From contig NZ_JNXT01000054.1 in NCBI RefSeq assembly GCF_000716675.1, positions 1 to 62,737 on the forward strand: a DNA stretch of 62,737 nucleotides, read 5' to 3'. Origin of the DNA: Streptomyces alboflavus. GTDB taxonomy: Bacteria > Actinomycetota > Actinomycetes > Streptomycetales > Streptomycetaceae. Of the stretch, positions 12,573 through 21,300 are shown piece by piece. Within the stretch, counting starts at the first letter, position 1, and each line of letters opens with the position of its first letter. Both the position numbers and the translations under genes were made by a program. The notes beneath the pieces were generated by a model. The model was given only the letters and a program-made list of their open reading frames with translations. It ran no database searches and had not been told where the DNA came from.

Positions 12573-13577
12573 ATGTCTCAGCGATCCGACCAGGCCAGCG
12601 ACCGCGTCAGCTACACAGCCAGCGCCCCGCCCGCGCCCGCGACGGCATTCACGGCCGTCTTCTGGGCTCGGCTGCGCGTAGACCGCGATGACTTCTCGAC
12701 GATGATGCGGCTGCACTCGTCGTCCGGCGCGTCGACCACGGTCAACATCGCGACGGGCAGCAGCGGCACCACGCCGGTCGTCGTGAGCCCCGGCAACACC
12801 GGCGGAATTGTCGGCAGCGACGCGCTCGCGGTCGACACGTGGCGGATGCTCGCCGTCACGATCGCCGGTACCGGTGCCACGGACGGGAAGATCTACACCA
12901 AGGCGATCGGCGGCGCCACGAACGTCGTCACCGGAGAGGTGTCCGGCGGGAGCGCGCCCGATGGGATCACGCTGTTCGGCCGGTCGGCCGGGGATTCCGG
13001 CGAGTGGTTCAACGGCGGCCTCGCGTACGTGCGGGTGTGGTCGGCTGTTCTGTCGCAGGCCGAGATCGAGGCCGAGTGGGAGTCCGCCACGGTCGTCCGT
13101 ACCTCCGGGGTGTGGGCGGACTGGCCCATGCTCACCGACATCAACGACGCCTCCGGCAACGGCAGGCACCTCGCTGCCGGAACGACCGCACTGTCCACCG
13201 AGGACGACCCGCCACAGCCAGCCGACGTCACCGGCACCGCGCTCGCGGAGTTCGGTGGCCTCAGCGCCACTGCTGCTGGTGTGCGCGCTACCAGCGGCAG
13301 CGCGGCGGGCTCTTTCGGCGGGCTCACTGCGACGGCGCGCGGCGGGTTGCCGGGGGCCTCGGAAGGCTCGTGGTACGGGCTCCTCGACATCCTCCGCGAG
13401 GGCGCGCAGCAGTACCGCGAGGACCGCACCCGCACTCCCCAAGCGTGCGAGGAGTGCGGGGAACCGCTGCGTAGTGGGCCGCGCGGTGAGCTGTTTTGCC
13501 TGTTTGACGGCTCGATCTGGGGGGCGGGCGGCCAGCGCCTCGGCCAGGTCGACCCCTCCATGACGGGGAGGCGGTGA
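12573..13577 (+). CDS. LamG-like domain virion protein with C-terminal zinc ribbon
   Basis: This 334-residue protein follows a perfect AAAGGAGGTGA ribosome binding site. Residues 1-190 form a concanavalin/LamG-type jelly roll: FTAVFWARLRVDRDDFSTMM, DTWRMLAVTIAG, and FNGGLAYVRVWSAVLSQAEIEAEW, the classic closing strand. LamG domains bind carbohydrate or surface ligands, so a decoration or adsorption role is likely. The last 60 residues hold a CEECGEPL plus C zinc ribbon. The stop overlaps the next start as GTGA. Two other proteins in this tail region carry related LamG modules. Confidence 0.75.
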   Translation: MSQRSDQASDRVSYTASAPPAPATAFTAVFWARLRVDRDDFSTMMRLHSSSGASTTVNIATGSSGTTPVVVSPGNTGGIVGSDALAVDTWRMLAVTIAGTGATDGKIYTKAIGGATNVVTGEVSGGSAPDGITLFGRSAGDSGEWFNGGLAYVRVWSAVLSQAEIEAEWESATVVRTSGVWADWPMLTDINDASGNGRHLAAGTTALSTEDDPPQPADVTGTALAEFGGLSATAAGVRATSGSAAGSFGGLTATARGGLPGASEGSWYGLLDILREGAQQYREDRTRTPQACEECGEPLRSGPRGELFCLFDGSIWGAGGQRLGQVDPSMTGRR

Positions 13578-14632
13578 CGATGCAGCCCTCGTACGCGACC
13601 CGCGAGGAGATCAAAGCCGAACTCGATGTGCGGGAGACAGCGCGCAGCAACGCCCGCATCGACCGCGTCCTGGACGATGCGTCGCGCGCCGTCGAGGACC
13701 TGTGCCACCGGCCGCACTTCTACCCGGTGATTGCGACGCGCTACTTCAACTGGCCCAACGCGCAGTCGGGTACGTCGTGGCGGTTGTGGCTGGACGACTC
13801 CGAACTCATCTCTGTCACCACCCTCACCAGCGGCGGCACGACGATCGGGGCGAGCGACTACTTCCTGGAGCCCAACCGCAGCGGCCCGCCGTACAACTAC
13901 CTGGAGATCGACCTCGGCAGCGGCTCGGCGTTCGGCGGCGGCGACACCCACCAGCGCGACATCGCCATCACCGGGCTGTGGGGTTACCGCGACGACGAGA
14001 CCACCCTTAGCGCCACAGCGGAGGCGCTGGACGCCTCGGGGACCGGCATCGACGTCGATGCCGCCACCTCGGCCGCCGTCGGCGTCGGCAGCCTGCTGCG
14101 CATCGACAGCGAGCGCGTCATCGTCACCGGCCGCTCCCAGCTCGACACCGGCCAGAACCTGGGCGGGAACCTGACTGCGGCCAACAACAACGTGTCTGTC
14201 AGCGTGTCCAGCGGCGCCGCGTACGCGATCGACGAGGTCATCCTCATCGACTCGGAGAAGATGCGCATCGACGAGATCGCGGGCAACACGCTCACCGTCA
14301 CGCGCGCTTGGGACGGGACCACGCTCGCCGCGCACACGTCCGGCGCGGACATCTACGCCCCCCGCACGCTCACGGTCACCCGGGGCGCGCTCGGCACCAC
14401 CGCGGCCACGCACACCACGAGCGCCATCGTGTACCGGTGGGACCCGCCGGGGCCTGTGCGACAGATGTGTATCGGGGAGGCCCTCACGAGCCTGTTGCAG
14501 GGCCGGTCCGGGTACGCGCGGACGGCTGGCTCCGGTGAGTGGGAGCGCGAGACCACCGGCCGCGGGCTGAAGGACTTGCGCGAGCGCGTGTACGCCAGCC
14601 ACGGGCGTAAAGCCCGGGTTCGGAGCGTGTGA
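13574..14632 (+). CDS. head-tail connector (adaptor) protein with long insertion
   Basis: This 352-residue protein begins as a gp6-type adaptor: YATREEIKAELDV, IDRVLDDASRAVEDLCHR and FYPV, then FLEPNRSG. Such adaptors form the ring below the portal. Typical members are about 100-200 residues. This one carries an additional beta-rich segment (about residues 140-290) that repeats the theme LLRIDSERVIVTGR / VILIDSEKMRIDEI, each followed by TVTR. The start may be the GTG at 13574, overlapping the upstream stop, or the ATG at 13580. Confidence 0.75.
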   Translation: MTMQPSYATREEIKAELDVRETARSNARIDRVLDDASRAVEDLCHRPHFYPVIATRYFNWPNAQSGTSWRLWLDDSELISVTTLTSGGTTIGASDYFLEPNRSGPPYNYLEIDLGSGSAFGGGDTHQRDIAITGLWGYRDDETTLSATAEALDASGTGIDVDAATSAAVGVGSLLRIDSERVIVTGRSQLDTGQNLGGNLTAANNNVSVSVSSGAAYAIDEVILIDSEKMRIDEIAGNTLTVTRAWDGTTLAAHTSGADIYAPRTLTVTRGALGTTAATHTTSAIVYRWDPPGPVRQMCIGEALTSLLQGRSGYARTAGSGEWERETTGRGLKDLRERVYASHGRKARVRSV

Positions 14633-14633
14633 C

Positions 14634-15008
14634 GTGCTGCTCGATGTCTCCAGCCGCGGATCCGGCCCGCTGTTCGACGGGCGGGCCCGAGTTGCCGCGA
14701 ACGCGTACGTCGACCATCTGGAGCGGCAGCTCGCTGAGGAGGGCCTGACCATCCTCCGCGGCGAGATGCGCGCGGTGTTCCGGAACCCGACGGGCTACTA
14801 CGAGTCGCGGTGCCGGGTCGAGGACGGTCACAAGATCACGGACAGTCGGGTCGTGTATGGGCCCTGGCTGGCCGGGGTGGGCTCGCGGAATTTCCCGGTG
14901 ACCAAGTTTCGCGGCTATGACCACTGGATCCGCACGCGCGACCGCCTGAACGAGCGCAAGGTCGGCATCGGCGAGCGGCTGCTGCGCCGGTACACGGGGC
15001 GGATGTGA
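14634..15008 (+). CDS. head-closure or minor connector protein (124 aa)
   Basis: This 124-residue basic protein starts at a GTG just after the previous stop. It has the segments ARVAANAYVDHLERQLAEEG, AVFRNPTGYYESRCRVE and FRGYDHWIRTRDRLNERK. Its place between the adaptor and the next connector-type protein, with similar size, matches head-closure or minor head-tail joining proteins (HK97 gp7/gp10-like slots). The sequence itself has no diagnostic motif, so the role is positional inference. Confidence 0.7.
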   Translation: MLLDVSSRGSGPLFDGRARVAANAYVDHLERQLAEEGLTILRGEMRAVFRNPTGYYESRCRVEDGHKITDSRVVYGPWLAGVGSRNFPVTKFRGYDHWIRTRDRLNERKVGIGERLLRRYTGRM

Positions 15009-15014
15009 TCGCCC

Positions 15015-15476
15015 ATGCCCCTGGACCTGCTGACCTACCGCAACGTGGCGATCAGTCACGCCATGGCAACGGGCCTGTTCGGGAACGTCCTCGCCCACGA
15101 ACCGGTCAGTGCCCCGGGCTCTGGGCTCACCGCGGCGTTCTGGGTGCGGCACATCGCGCCCGTTCCCGGCGCGTCCGGACTCCAGGCGACCACCGGCCGC
15201 CTGGAGCTGAGGGGCCTCCTGCTGCTGCCCGCCGACACCGAACCGCAGGACGACGTCGACACAGCGCTCACCAGCGCCGCGGATGCCCTCCTAGCCGCGT
15301 ACTCGGGGGACTTCGACTTCGGGAGCAGTGTGCGCTGCGTGGATCTCCTCGGAGCGCACGGCACAGGCCTGAGCGCGGTGTTCGGCTACCTCAACTTCCA
15401 GGGCGGGACCACGTACAGGGTCGCGACCCTCACCATCCCGCTGATCATCAACGACGTATGGGGGCAGACGGCATGA
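15015..15476 (+). CDS. tail terminator/completion-type protein (153 aa)
   Basis: This 153-residue protein begins MPLDLLTYRNVAISHAMATG. It has the alternating segments TGRLELRGLLLLPADTE, DVDTALTSAADALLAAYSG and YRVATLTIPLIINDVWGQTA, a composition and length like tail terminator proteins, which cap the tail tube and join it to the head. It sits directly before the first tail-tube-like gene and overlaps it (ATGA). The function is inferred from position and overall fold type. Confidence 0.7.
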   Translation: MPLDLLTYRNVAISHAMATGLFGNVLAHEPVSAPGSGLTAAFWVRHIAPVPGASGLQATTGRLELRGLLLLPADTEPQDDVDTALTSAADALLAAYSGDFDFGSSVRCVDLLGAHGTGLSAVFGYLNFQGGTTYRVATLTIPLIINDVWGQTA

Positions 15477-16861
15477 GCAAACAGTCCGGCCTCGGACAGG
15501 CCTTCTACCTCGGCGGGTATGACCTGTCCGGCGACACCGGCGCGGGCAATGAGATCGGCGGCGGGCTCACGGGCACGCAGGATGTGACGGGCATCGACAA
15601 GAGTGCCCCTGAGCGCGTCGGTCTCCTGCGGGACGGGCGCCTGAACTGGACGTCCTTCTTCAACCCCGCCTCAGGCCGGGCGCATGGGGTGCTCTCCAGT
15701 CTTCCGACGACGGACCGGCACGAGATGTGGGCCACCGGTACGAGCCTCGGGTCTGAGGCGGCGTGCATGGTCGCCAAGCAGATCGATTACAACCCGACCC
15801 GGGGCGCGGACGGCTCCCTCACTATCAGCGTGTCCTCGCTGGCCAACGCGTACGGCTTGGAGTGGGGAACGCTGCTGACGGCCGGGCAGCGCACCGACAC
15901 GAGCGCCACGAACGGCACCGCAGTTGAGTTCGGTTACGACGGCGAGGACTTCCTGTTCCTCTCCGGCACATCCGGCGACTACGCGTCCACACCCGACGAC
16001 GCGAGCCTGGACATCACGGGCGACATCGACATCCGGGCCCGCGTCGCCCTGGATGACTGGACGCCGGCGGCGGAGTCGACGCTCATCGCCAAGTACACGG
16101 CCACGTCGGACGAGCGCAGCTACGCACTGGCGGTGACGACTGGCGGCAACCTGATCCTGCGGTGGACGGAGGACGGGGCGTCTGAGCTGTCGGAGACGTC
16201 GTCGGTGGCGGTGTCCGCGTCCAACGGGGCGACGGCGTGGGTGCGGGCGACGCTCGATGTGGATGACGGGGCGTCGGACGCGCAGGCCACGTTCTACACC
16301 TCGGACGACGGTGTGACGTGGACGCAGCTGGGTGCGGTGCAGGCGGTCGGCGCGACGACGGCGATCTATGCGTCGACGGCTGTGCTGGAGATCGGCTCTC
16401 AGTCGGAGGGCACGGTGAACCGGACGGCGGGGAAGTTCTTCGAGGGCTCCGTCCTCAGCGGGATCGGCGGCACCGCGGTGGCGGCGCCGGTCGCGTCGGC
16501 GTCGTCGGACGCGGTCACGGATGCGACGCCGCTGACGTGGACGGTGCAGGGCAACGCCTACATCTCCTCGCACACGGTGCACGGCGCGCAGGCGTACCTC
16601 CAGGCGTTCTCGTTCGCTGGGACGGACGTGACGGTGAAGCTCCAGCACTCCCACGACAACGGGTCGACGGACGTGTTCGCGGACATCACGGGCGGAGGGT
16701 TCACGCAGATCACCGCGGCGCCGACGACGGAGCGGATCGCGATCGCCGCCGGGACGGAGATCAAACGCTACGTGCGGGCGGTGACGGTGACCACGGGCGG
16801 GTTCACGTCGCTCGTATTCGCGGCCGCGGTGAACGTCAACCTCACAGCGACCGAGTTCTGA
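15473..16861 (+). CDS. tail-tube-like protein with LamG extension
   Basis: This 462-residue protein starts at an ATGA overlap. Residues 1-145 resemble the smaller tail protein at 17335: both have MxKxSGLG, then GTQ-VTGIDKSA-ER. Residues 160-350 form a LamG-type jelly roll (GDYASTPDDASLDITGDIDI, WVRATLDVDDGASDAQATFY, VTWTQLGAV) that closely matches one in the tail-tip protein at 22182. The final 110 residues are beta-rich. It looks like a tail-tube or tail-decoration subunit bearing a surface carbohydrate-binding module; which of the two paralogs forms the main tube cannot be decided here. Confidence 0.75.
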   Translation: MSKQSGLGQAFYLGGYDLSGDTGAGNEIGGGLTGTQDVTGIDKSAPERVGLLRDGRLNWTSFFNPASGRAHGVLSSLPTTDRHEMWATGTSLGSEAACMVAKQIDYNPTRGADGSLTISVSSLANAYGLEWGTLLTAGQRTDTSATNGTAVEFGYDGEDFLFLSGTSGDYASTPDDASLDITGDIDIRARVALDDWTPAAESTLIAKYTATSDERSYALAVTTGGNLILRWTEDGASELSETSSVAVSASNGATAWVRATLDVDDGASDAQATFYTSDDGVTWTQLGAVQAVGATTAIYASTAVLEIGSQSEGTVNRTAGKFFEGSVLSGIGGTAVAAPVASASSDAVTDATPLTWTVQGNAYISSHTVHGAQAYLQAFSFAGTDVTVKLQHSHDNGSTDVFADITGGGFTQITAAPTTERIAIAAGTEIKRYVRAVTVTTGGFTSLVFAAAVNVNLTATEF

Positions 16862-16872
16862 GGGGGTGCGCG

Positions 16873-17307
16873 ATGGGTGAGCCGTTCCGTCTCCCGCCGC
16901 AGGGGCCGATGCAGGCCTACCAGACCTTCAGCGTCCGCTCCCGGCCTGACAGGACGGTCAAGGCGGTGTGTGAGCAGGTCGGCTGTGACGCGTGGCGGCG
17001 GGGCTGGGAGTCCGTCATCGATGAGCGCACCGATCTCGGCCGGGCGCAGGCGGCCTACATCCGTGGCCAGTCCGGGCGCACTTTCCGTGAGCAGCGCCGC
17101 GGGGACGGCATGACGGTGTTCCGGTTCGAGGCTGGTCAGCGCTGTTTCGGCGAGCACCGGACTCGGCCTGAGCTGTACGTGGTCCGTGATGGGGACTGGC
17201 GGGGGAATCCGACGGGCCGTCAGCGCACGCATGTGCGGCCGGCGGACTGGGTGGAGCACATGCAGGAGGAATTCGGCCGGTTCAGCGAGGACCGCCGCAA
17301 GGGCTAG
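16873..17307 (+). CDS. hypothetical tail-region protein (144 aa)
   Basis: The ATG at 16873 follows GAGGGGGTGCGCG. The 144-residue protein begins MGEPFRLPPQGPMQAYQTFSVRS and contains a potential metal site (VCEQVGCDAW, later RCFGEH) and a basic, aromatic C-terminus (VRPADWVEHMQEEFGRFSEDRRKG). It lies between the two tail-tube-like genes. I recognise it only as a conserved type in actinophage tail clusters; no function is assignable. Confidence 0.7.
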   Translation: MGEPFRLPPQGPMQAYQTFSVRSRPDRTVKAVCEQVGCDAWRRGWESVIDERTDLGRAQAAYIRGQSGRTFREQRRGDGMTVFRFEAGQRCFGEHRTRPELYVVRDGDWRGNPTGRQRTHVRPADWVEHMQEEFGRFSEDRRKG

Positions 17308-17334
17308 CCCACTAGGGCAGGAAGGGTGTGAACC

Positions 17335-17742
17335 ATGGCCAAGGAGAGCGGCCTTGGATGGACCACGCTGAATGTGGATGATTCGGGCGGAAGCGCACGG
17401 GACATCCGCAACGACGTCACGAACCTCGACTGGAGCCTGCCGCGCGGCACGCAGGAGGTCACGGGTATCGACAAGAGCGCGATGGAGCGGCTGCTGCTGC
17501 TCGCTGATTTCAGCGGCACGATGAACGGCGTTTTCAACGATGCGTCGAACCTCTCGCATGCCGTGCTCCGGACGGTGTCGTCGACGTCGGTGAACCGGAC
17601 GATCGGCATCGTCATCTCGGGTCAGACCCTCAACAACGAGTGCCTCATCACCGACTACGCGCTCACTCGCGCGGCGAGTGGCGAGTTCACGTGGTCGGCG
17701 CCGTTCTCTCTTGCCGACGGCACTGTGCCGACCTGGTCCTGA
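17335..17742 (+). CDS. major tail (tube) protein
   Basis: This 135-residue protein follows GGGCAGGAAGGG. It contains LPRGTQEVTGIDKSAMERLLLLADF and VNRTIGIVISGQTLNNECLITDYALTRA, then the strand GEFTWSAPFSLADGTVPTW. Size, beta composition and the slot just before the gpG/gpGT tail chaperones all fit the major tail tube protein. It shares a GTQ-VTGIDKSA signature with the longer protein at 15473, so one likely arose by duplication. Confidence 0.82.
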   Translation: MAKESGLGWTTLNVDDSGGSARDIRNDVTNLDWSLPRGTQEVTGIDKSAMERLLLLADFSGTMNGVFNDASNLSHAVLRTVSSTSVNRTIGIVISGQTLNNECLITDYALTRAASGEFTWSAPFSLADGTVPTWS

Positions 17743-17774
17743 CCGGGCCCTGATCACTGATTGGAGGTGCGGCC

Positions 17775-18173
17775 GTGGGATTCCGCGAGCCCAACAGCAC
17801 CATCACACTCCGCTTCAAGCAGGGCGACGAGCTCCACGGCCTGGAGGCCACGCTCCGGGGCATGAGCATCGGCGAGTACATGCAGGCCACCGGCATGGAC
17901 GGGGGCGAGGGCGAGGACACGGCCCAGACCATGGGCCGGTTCTTCGCTGCCCTGATCTCGTGGAACCTCGAAGACGAGCAGGGGAATCCGATCTCTGTCA
18001 GCGAGGCTCCCACCCGGGATCAGCGGCTGATCCGGCGGCTGAACAACGCCTACGTCGACGCCCTCATGGGGGTTCATGAGGCCGACCCTTTGGCCGAGAG
18101 CTCCACCTCTGGAGAGAACTCCCCGGCGCCCGCCATCCCGATGGCACCACTGTCCGAGAGCCAGGCGAGCTAG
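17775..18173 (+). CDS. tail assembly chaperone, gpG-like (unshifted product)
   Basis: This 132-residue protein starts at a GTG after GGAGGTGCGGCC. It lies between the tail tube and tape measure genes, the invariant place of tail assembly chaperones. The first 100 residues are helical and include the segments LHGLEATLRGMSIGEYMQATG and FFAALISWNLEDEQGNPI. The last 30 residues are a disordered Ser/Pro stretch. A slippery heptamer at 18086-18092 allows ribosomes to enter the -1 frame and make a longer gpGT. Chaperones of this type bind the tape measure while the tube polymerises. Confidence 0.88.
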   Translation: MGFREPNSTITLRFKQGDELHGLEATLRGMSIGEYMQATGMDGGEGEDTAQTMGRFFAALISWNLEDEQGNPISVSEAPTRDQRLIRRLNNAYVDALMGVHEADPLAESSTSGENSPAPAIPMAPLSESQAS

Positions 18174-18340
18174 CCCATGCCCGCTGGCTGCTGGGGCTGC
18201 TCAGGCAGTTCCCCGGCTACACCCTGACGACCCTGCTGCAAGAAGACGTGCGTCTGCTGCGCCTGCTGAGTATCGAGAGCCTCGGCGCCCCTGATGAGCC
18301 CGCGGAGGGAGGTGAACCAGAGTGGCCGGAGACGATGTAA
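17775..18340 (+). CDS. tail assembly chaperone gpGT, -1 frameshift product
   Basis: Ribosomes that slip back one base at CCCTTTG (18086-18092) leave gpG after residue 106 (EADPL) and continue for 82 residues to a TAA at 18338-18340, giving 188 residues. The new frame reads GRELHLWRELPG, then ARWLLGLLRQFPGYTL and LLQEDVRLLRLLSIESLG, a compact helical T domain with no start codon of its own at the right place. It overlaps the tape measure start at 18322. The -1 frame is stopped at 18077-18079, just before the heptamer, so the slip must occur after that point. Confidence 0.87.
18086..18092 (+). promoter_or_regulatory. programmed -1 ribosomal frameshift site (C CCT TTG)
   Basis: The heptamer CCCTTTG is in the X XXY YYZ register of gpG (codons GAC CCT TTG). 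Slipping one base pairs CCC and TTT with only wobble changes. The upstream -1 stop (TGA 18077-18079) and the open -1 frame to 18340 bracket it exactly. No downstream pseudoknot was worked out by eye. Confidence 0.85.
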
Positions 18341-21300
18341 CGATCATCATCCGCGCCGACAACGGCGACGCGATCCGGGCTTTCCGTGACACGGAGGGCC
18401 GTCTGCGGGACATGGGTGGCCGGTTCCGGTCCGAGGGTTCGGTGATGTCCCGGTCGATGAACCAGCTCGCGGCGTCCTTGGGCGGTGTTCGTGGCTCGCT
18501 GGTCCCGCTGGCGACGGCTGCGGTGCCGGTGGCGGCGGCGATGGCGCCGATCGCGGCGAAGACGGGCGCTGCGGGGCTGGCGGTGGCGGCGTTCGGGGCG
18601 GCGCTGAAGCCGCAGATCTCCAACTTGCAGGACGTTTCGGCTGCGCAGGACAAGTACAACGACGCCGTCGACCAGTACGGGGCCCGCTCCAAGCAGGCGG
18701 TCGAGGCGCAACAGGCGGTCGCGCAGACGCTGCGGTCGATGCCGAAGGAGACCCAGCGCGCTGCGGTCGCCTACGGGATGCTCCGCGATGAGACGCGGGC
18801 CTGGTCGGATGACATGGCGCGGTTCACGATGGCGCCGGTCGAGAAGTCGTTCGCGGTCATGGGTCAGGTGGTGCCGGAGCTGACGCCGATGGTGCGGGGT
18901 GCGTCGACGGAGCTGGACCGGCTGATGACGGTGGCCGGGGGTGCGGTGGCGTCGCCGGGGTTCGATGCCCTCTCGGAGAAGGTCTCGGCGTTCGCGAACG
19001 AGTCGCTGAGGGACGCGGTTGACGGGGCGATTCATTTCTCGCGGGTGCTGTCGGAGGGCGACGCGTCGGGGCCGATTCGGTCGTTCATGGAGTACGCGCA
19101 GCAGAGCGGGCCCGCTTTGCGGGAGACGATGTCCAGCGTCGGGGATGCGGTGTCCACGCTCGTCGAAGCCGCCGCGGCCGCCGGGCCGGGGATGCTGACG
19201 CTGGTGAACGCCGCAGCGGGCCTGGTGGCGGCGTTGCCGCCGGAGCTGGTGACCGTGGCGTTGCAGGTCGCGGTCGGGCTGAAGATGATTTCGCTGGCCG
19301 GTGCCGGGGTGGCGGCGGTTGCCGGTGGGGTGTCCGCGCTGGGGGCCAGGCTCAGTGCGTTGGGGGCGGCGTCGGCTGCCGCGGGTGGCGGGTTGGCGGG
19401 TCTGAGGGCCGCGTTCCTGTCGCTGGGGGTGGCGGCGCGAGCCTCGGTGGTCGTTGCGGGGATCGCGGCGATCGCGGTGGCGGTGCACAAGCTGTCGAGC
19501 ATGGGGCGCGAGGCGCCGCCCAATGTGGACAGGTTGACGACCAGCCTGGGCAAGCTCGGACAGTCCGGCAAGGTCGGTGGTGAGGCGGCCCGCGTCTTCG
19601 GAGATGACCTCAGCAAGCTGTACGACAAGATCCGGTCGGTGTCTGATCCGTCGACTGCCGACAAGGTCCAACAAGGCCTCGTCAAAGTGTTCTCGCTGGG
19701 TATGGCGGACTCGACGCCGGTCAAGGAGGCCAAGGAGCGTCTCGACGCGATCGATACGGGTCTGACCAATCTGGTCAAGGGAGGGAAAGCGGACATTGCT
19801 GCGGCGGCGTTCGAGCGGCTGAAGAAGGCGTACGCGGAGGAGGGCAAGGCCTCGGAGTTCACGTCGCGGATGGACGACTACAAGTCGGCGTTGGCGGACA
19901 TGAAGTTCGAGCAGGAGCTCGCCGCGCAGAGCATGGGCTTGTTCGGTGCGCAGTCACTGGCGGTGCAGGAGAAGCTGAACGCGCAGAAGGCGTCGGCGGA
20001 TGGGCTCCGGCAGAGCATCGTTGCTCTCAACGACGTGAACCGCGCGGCGTCGGGTGCGATGAACGCGTTCGAGCAGTCCATCGACGATGTGGCGAAGGTC
20101 GCGCAGGAGAACGGCGGCGCGCTGCGGATGGTCGACGGTCAGCTCGACCTGAACTCGAAGCGGGCCCGGGATGCCGAGGCAGCGCTGCGGGCCCTGTCGC
20201 AGAACATGGATGGGGCTGCGACGGCGGCGCGTGAGGCAGGCGAGCCGTGGGAGAAGGTCAATGGGATCTATGCCCGCGGCCGTGAGAAGTTCGTCGCGGC
20301 CGCAGAGGCGTTGGGCCTTTCGGAGTCGCAGGCCCGCCAGCTGGCCAAGACCATGATGCGGATCCCGGACTCCAAGAAGCTGAAGATCGAGATGCGTACC
20401 GAGGACGCCGTGGCGGGGCTGGACTCGGTGATCTCTGCGATGAAGAAGACCCCGAAGTCCAAGAGCGTCACAGTCAAGGCGCTGACCAGGGACGCAGTCG
20501 ACATGCTGAAGTCTCTGGGGCTGAAGGTCACGCGGTTGAAGGACGGGAGCTTCCGGGTCACGGCGAAGACCCGGGCGGCGCACTCCAGCATCGGAGCGGT
20601 CAGGCGGGCGCGGGACGGGCTGAAGAACAAGACCATCAGCATCGGCGCCAACACGGCAGGTTTCAGGGCGGCGGTCCGCGGAATGGTCGGCAGGTCGCTG
20701 GGCACCTCCTACGTCGATGTGGTGTACCGAAGGAACCCGGCGGTGGGTGCCGCGCTGCTGGGTGGTATGCGTGCGTTCGGTGCGTCCGGTGGTCTGGCCA
20801 GTGCCCTGCCTCGGAAGCGGTTCGCCGCGGGCGGTGAGGTGCAGGCGTTCCCCAACGGGGGGAGCATCCGGGGCCCGGGCACGAACACGTCGGACAGCAT
20901 CCTGGGCATGTTCCCGTCCGGCGCCATGGCTCGGGTGTCTGACAGTGAGTACGTCGTGCAGGCGCGGGCGGTGCGCAAGTACGGGGTGCGGTTCCTCGAC
21001 GCTCTGAACAGCGGCCAGCTACTGATCCCTGGGCTGAAGCGGGGTGGGTTGACGAAGGCTCAGCAGCGGGCGAAGGAGCGGGCTGAGGCGGAGTCTCGGG
21101 CGCGGAAGGAAGCCGCCGGGGAGCTGACGATCAGCTACTTCGGGCAGCGTGCGGGGTACCGCAACCCTGAGATCCGTAACCAGTTGGGGGCCCCTGACTC
21201 GCTGGGTGATCTGACGTCGTCGCTGAACAAGTGGCGGTCGGTCATCAAGCGGGCGACGCATGGCGGTGTGGAGCGCAGCCTGCTCCGTTCGCTGGACCGC

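Noticed and set aside
16318..16872. Upstream extension of the 144-residue protein
   Set aside because: The extension reads against the real tail gene in another frame; the ATG at 16873 with GAGGGGG is a good start.
18066..18079. Five-G run in ATGGGGGTT as the gpG/gpGT slip site
   Set aside because: Slipping there would enter a -1 frame that stops at the TGA at 18077-18079. The CCCTTTG site after that stop is the only good candidate.
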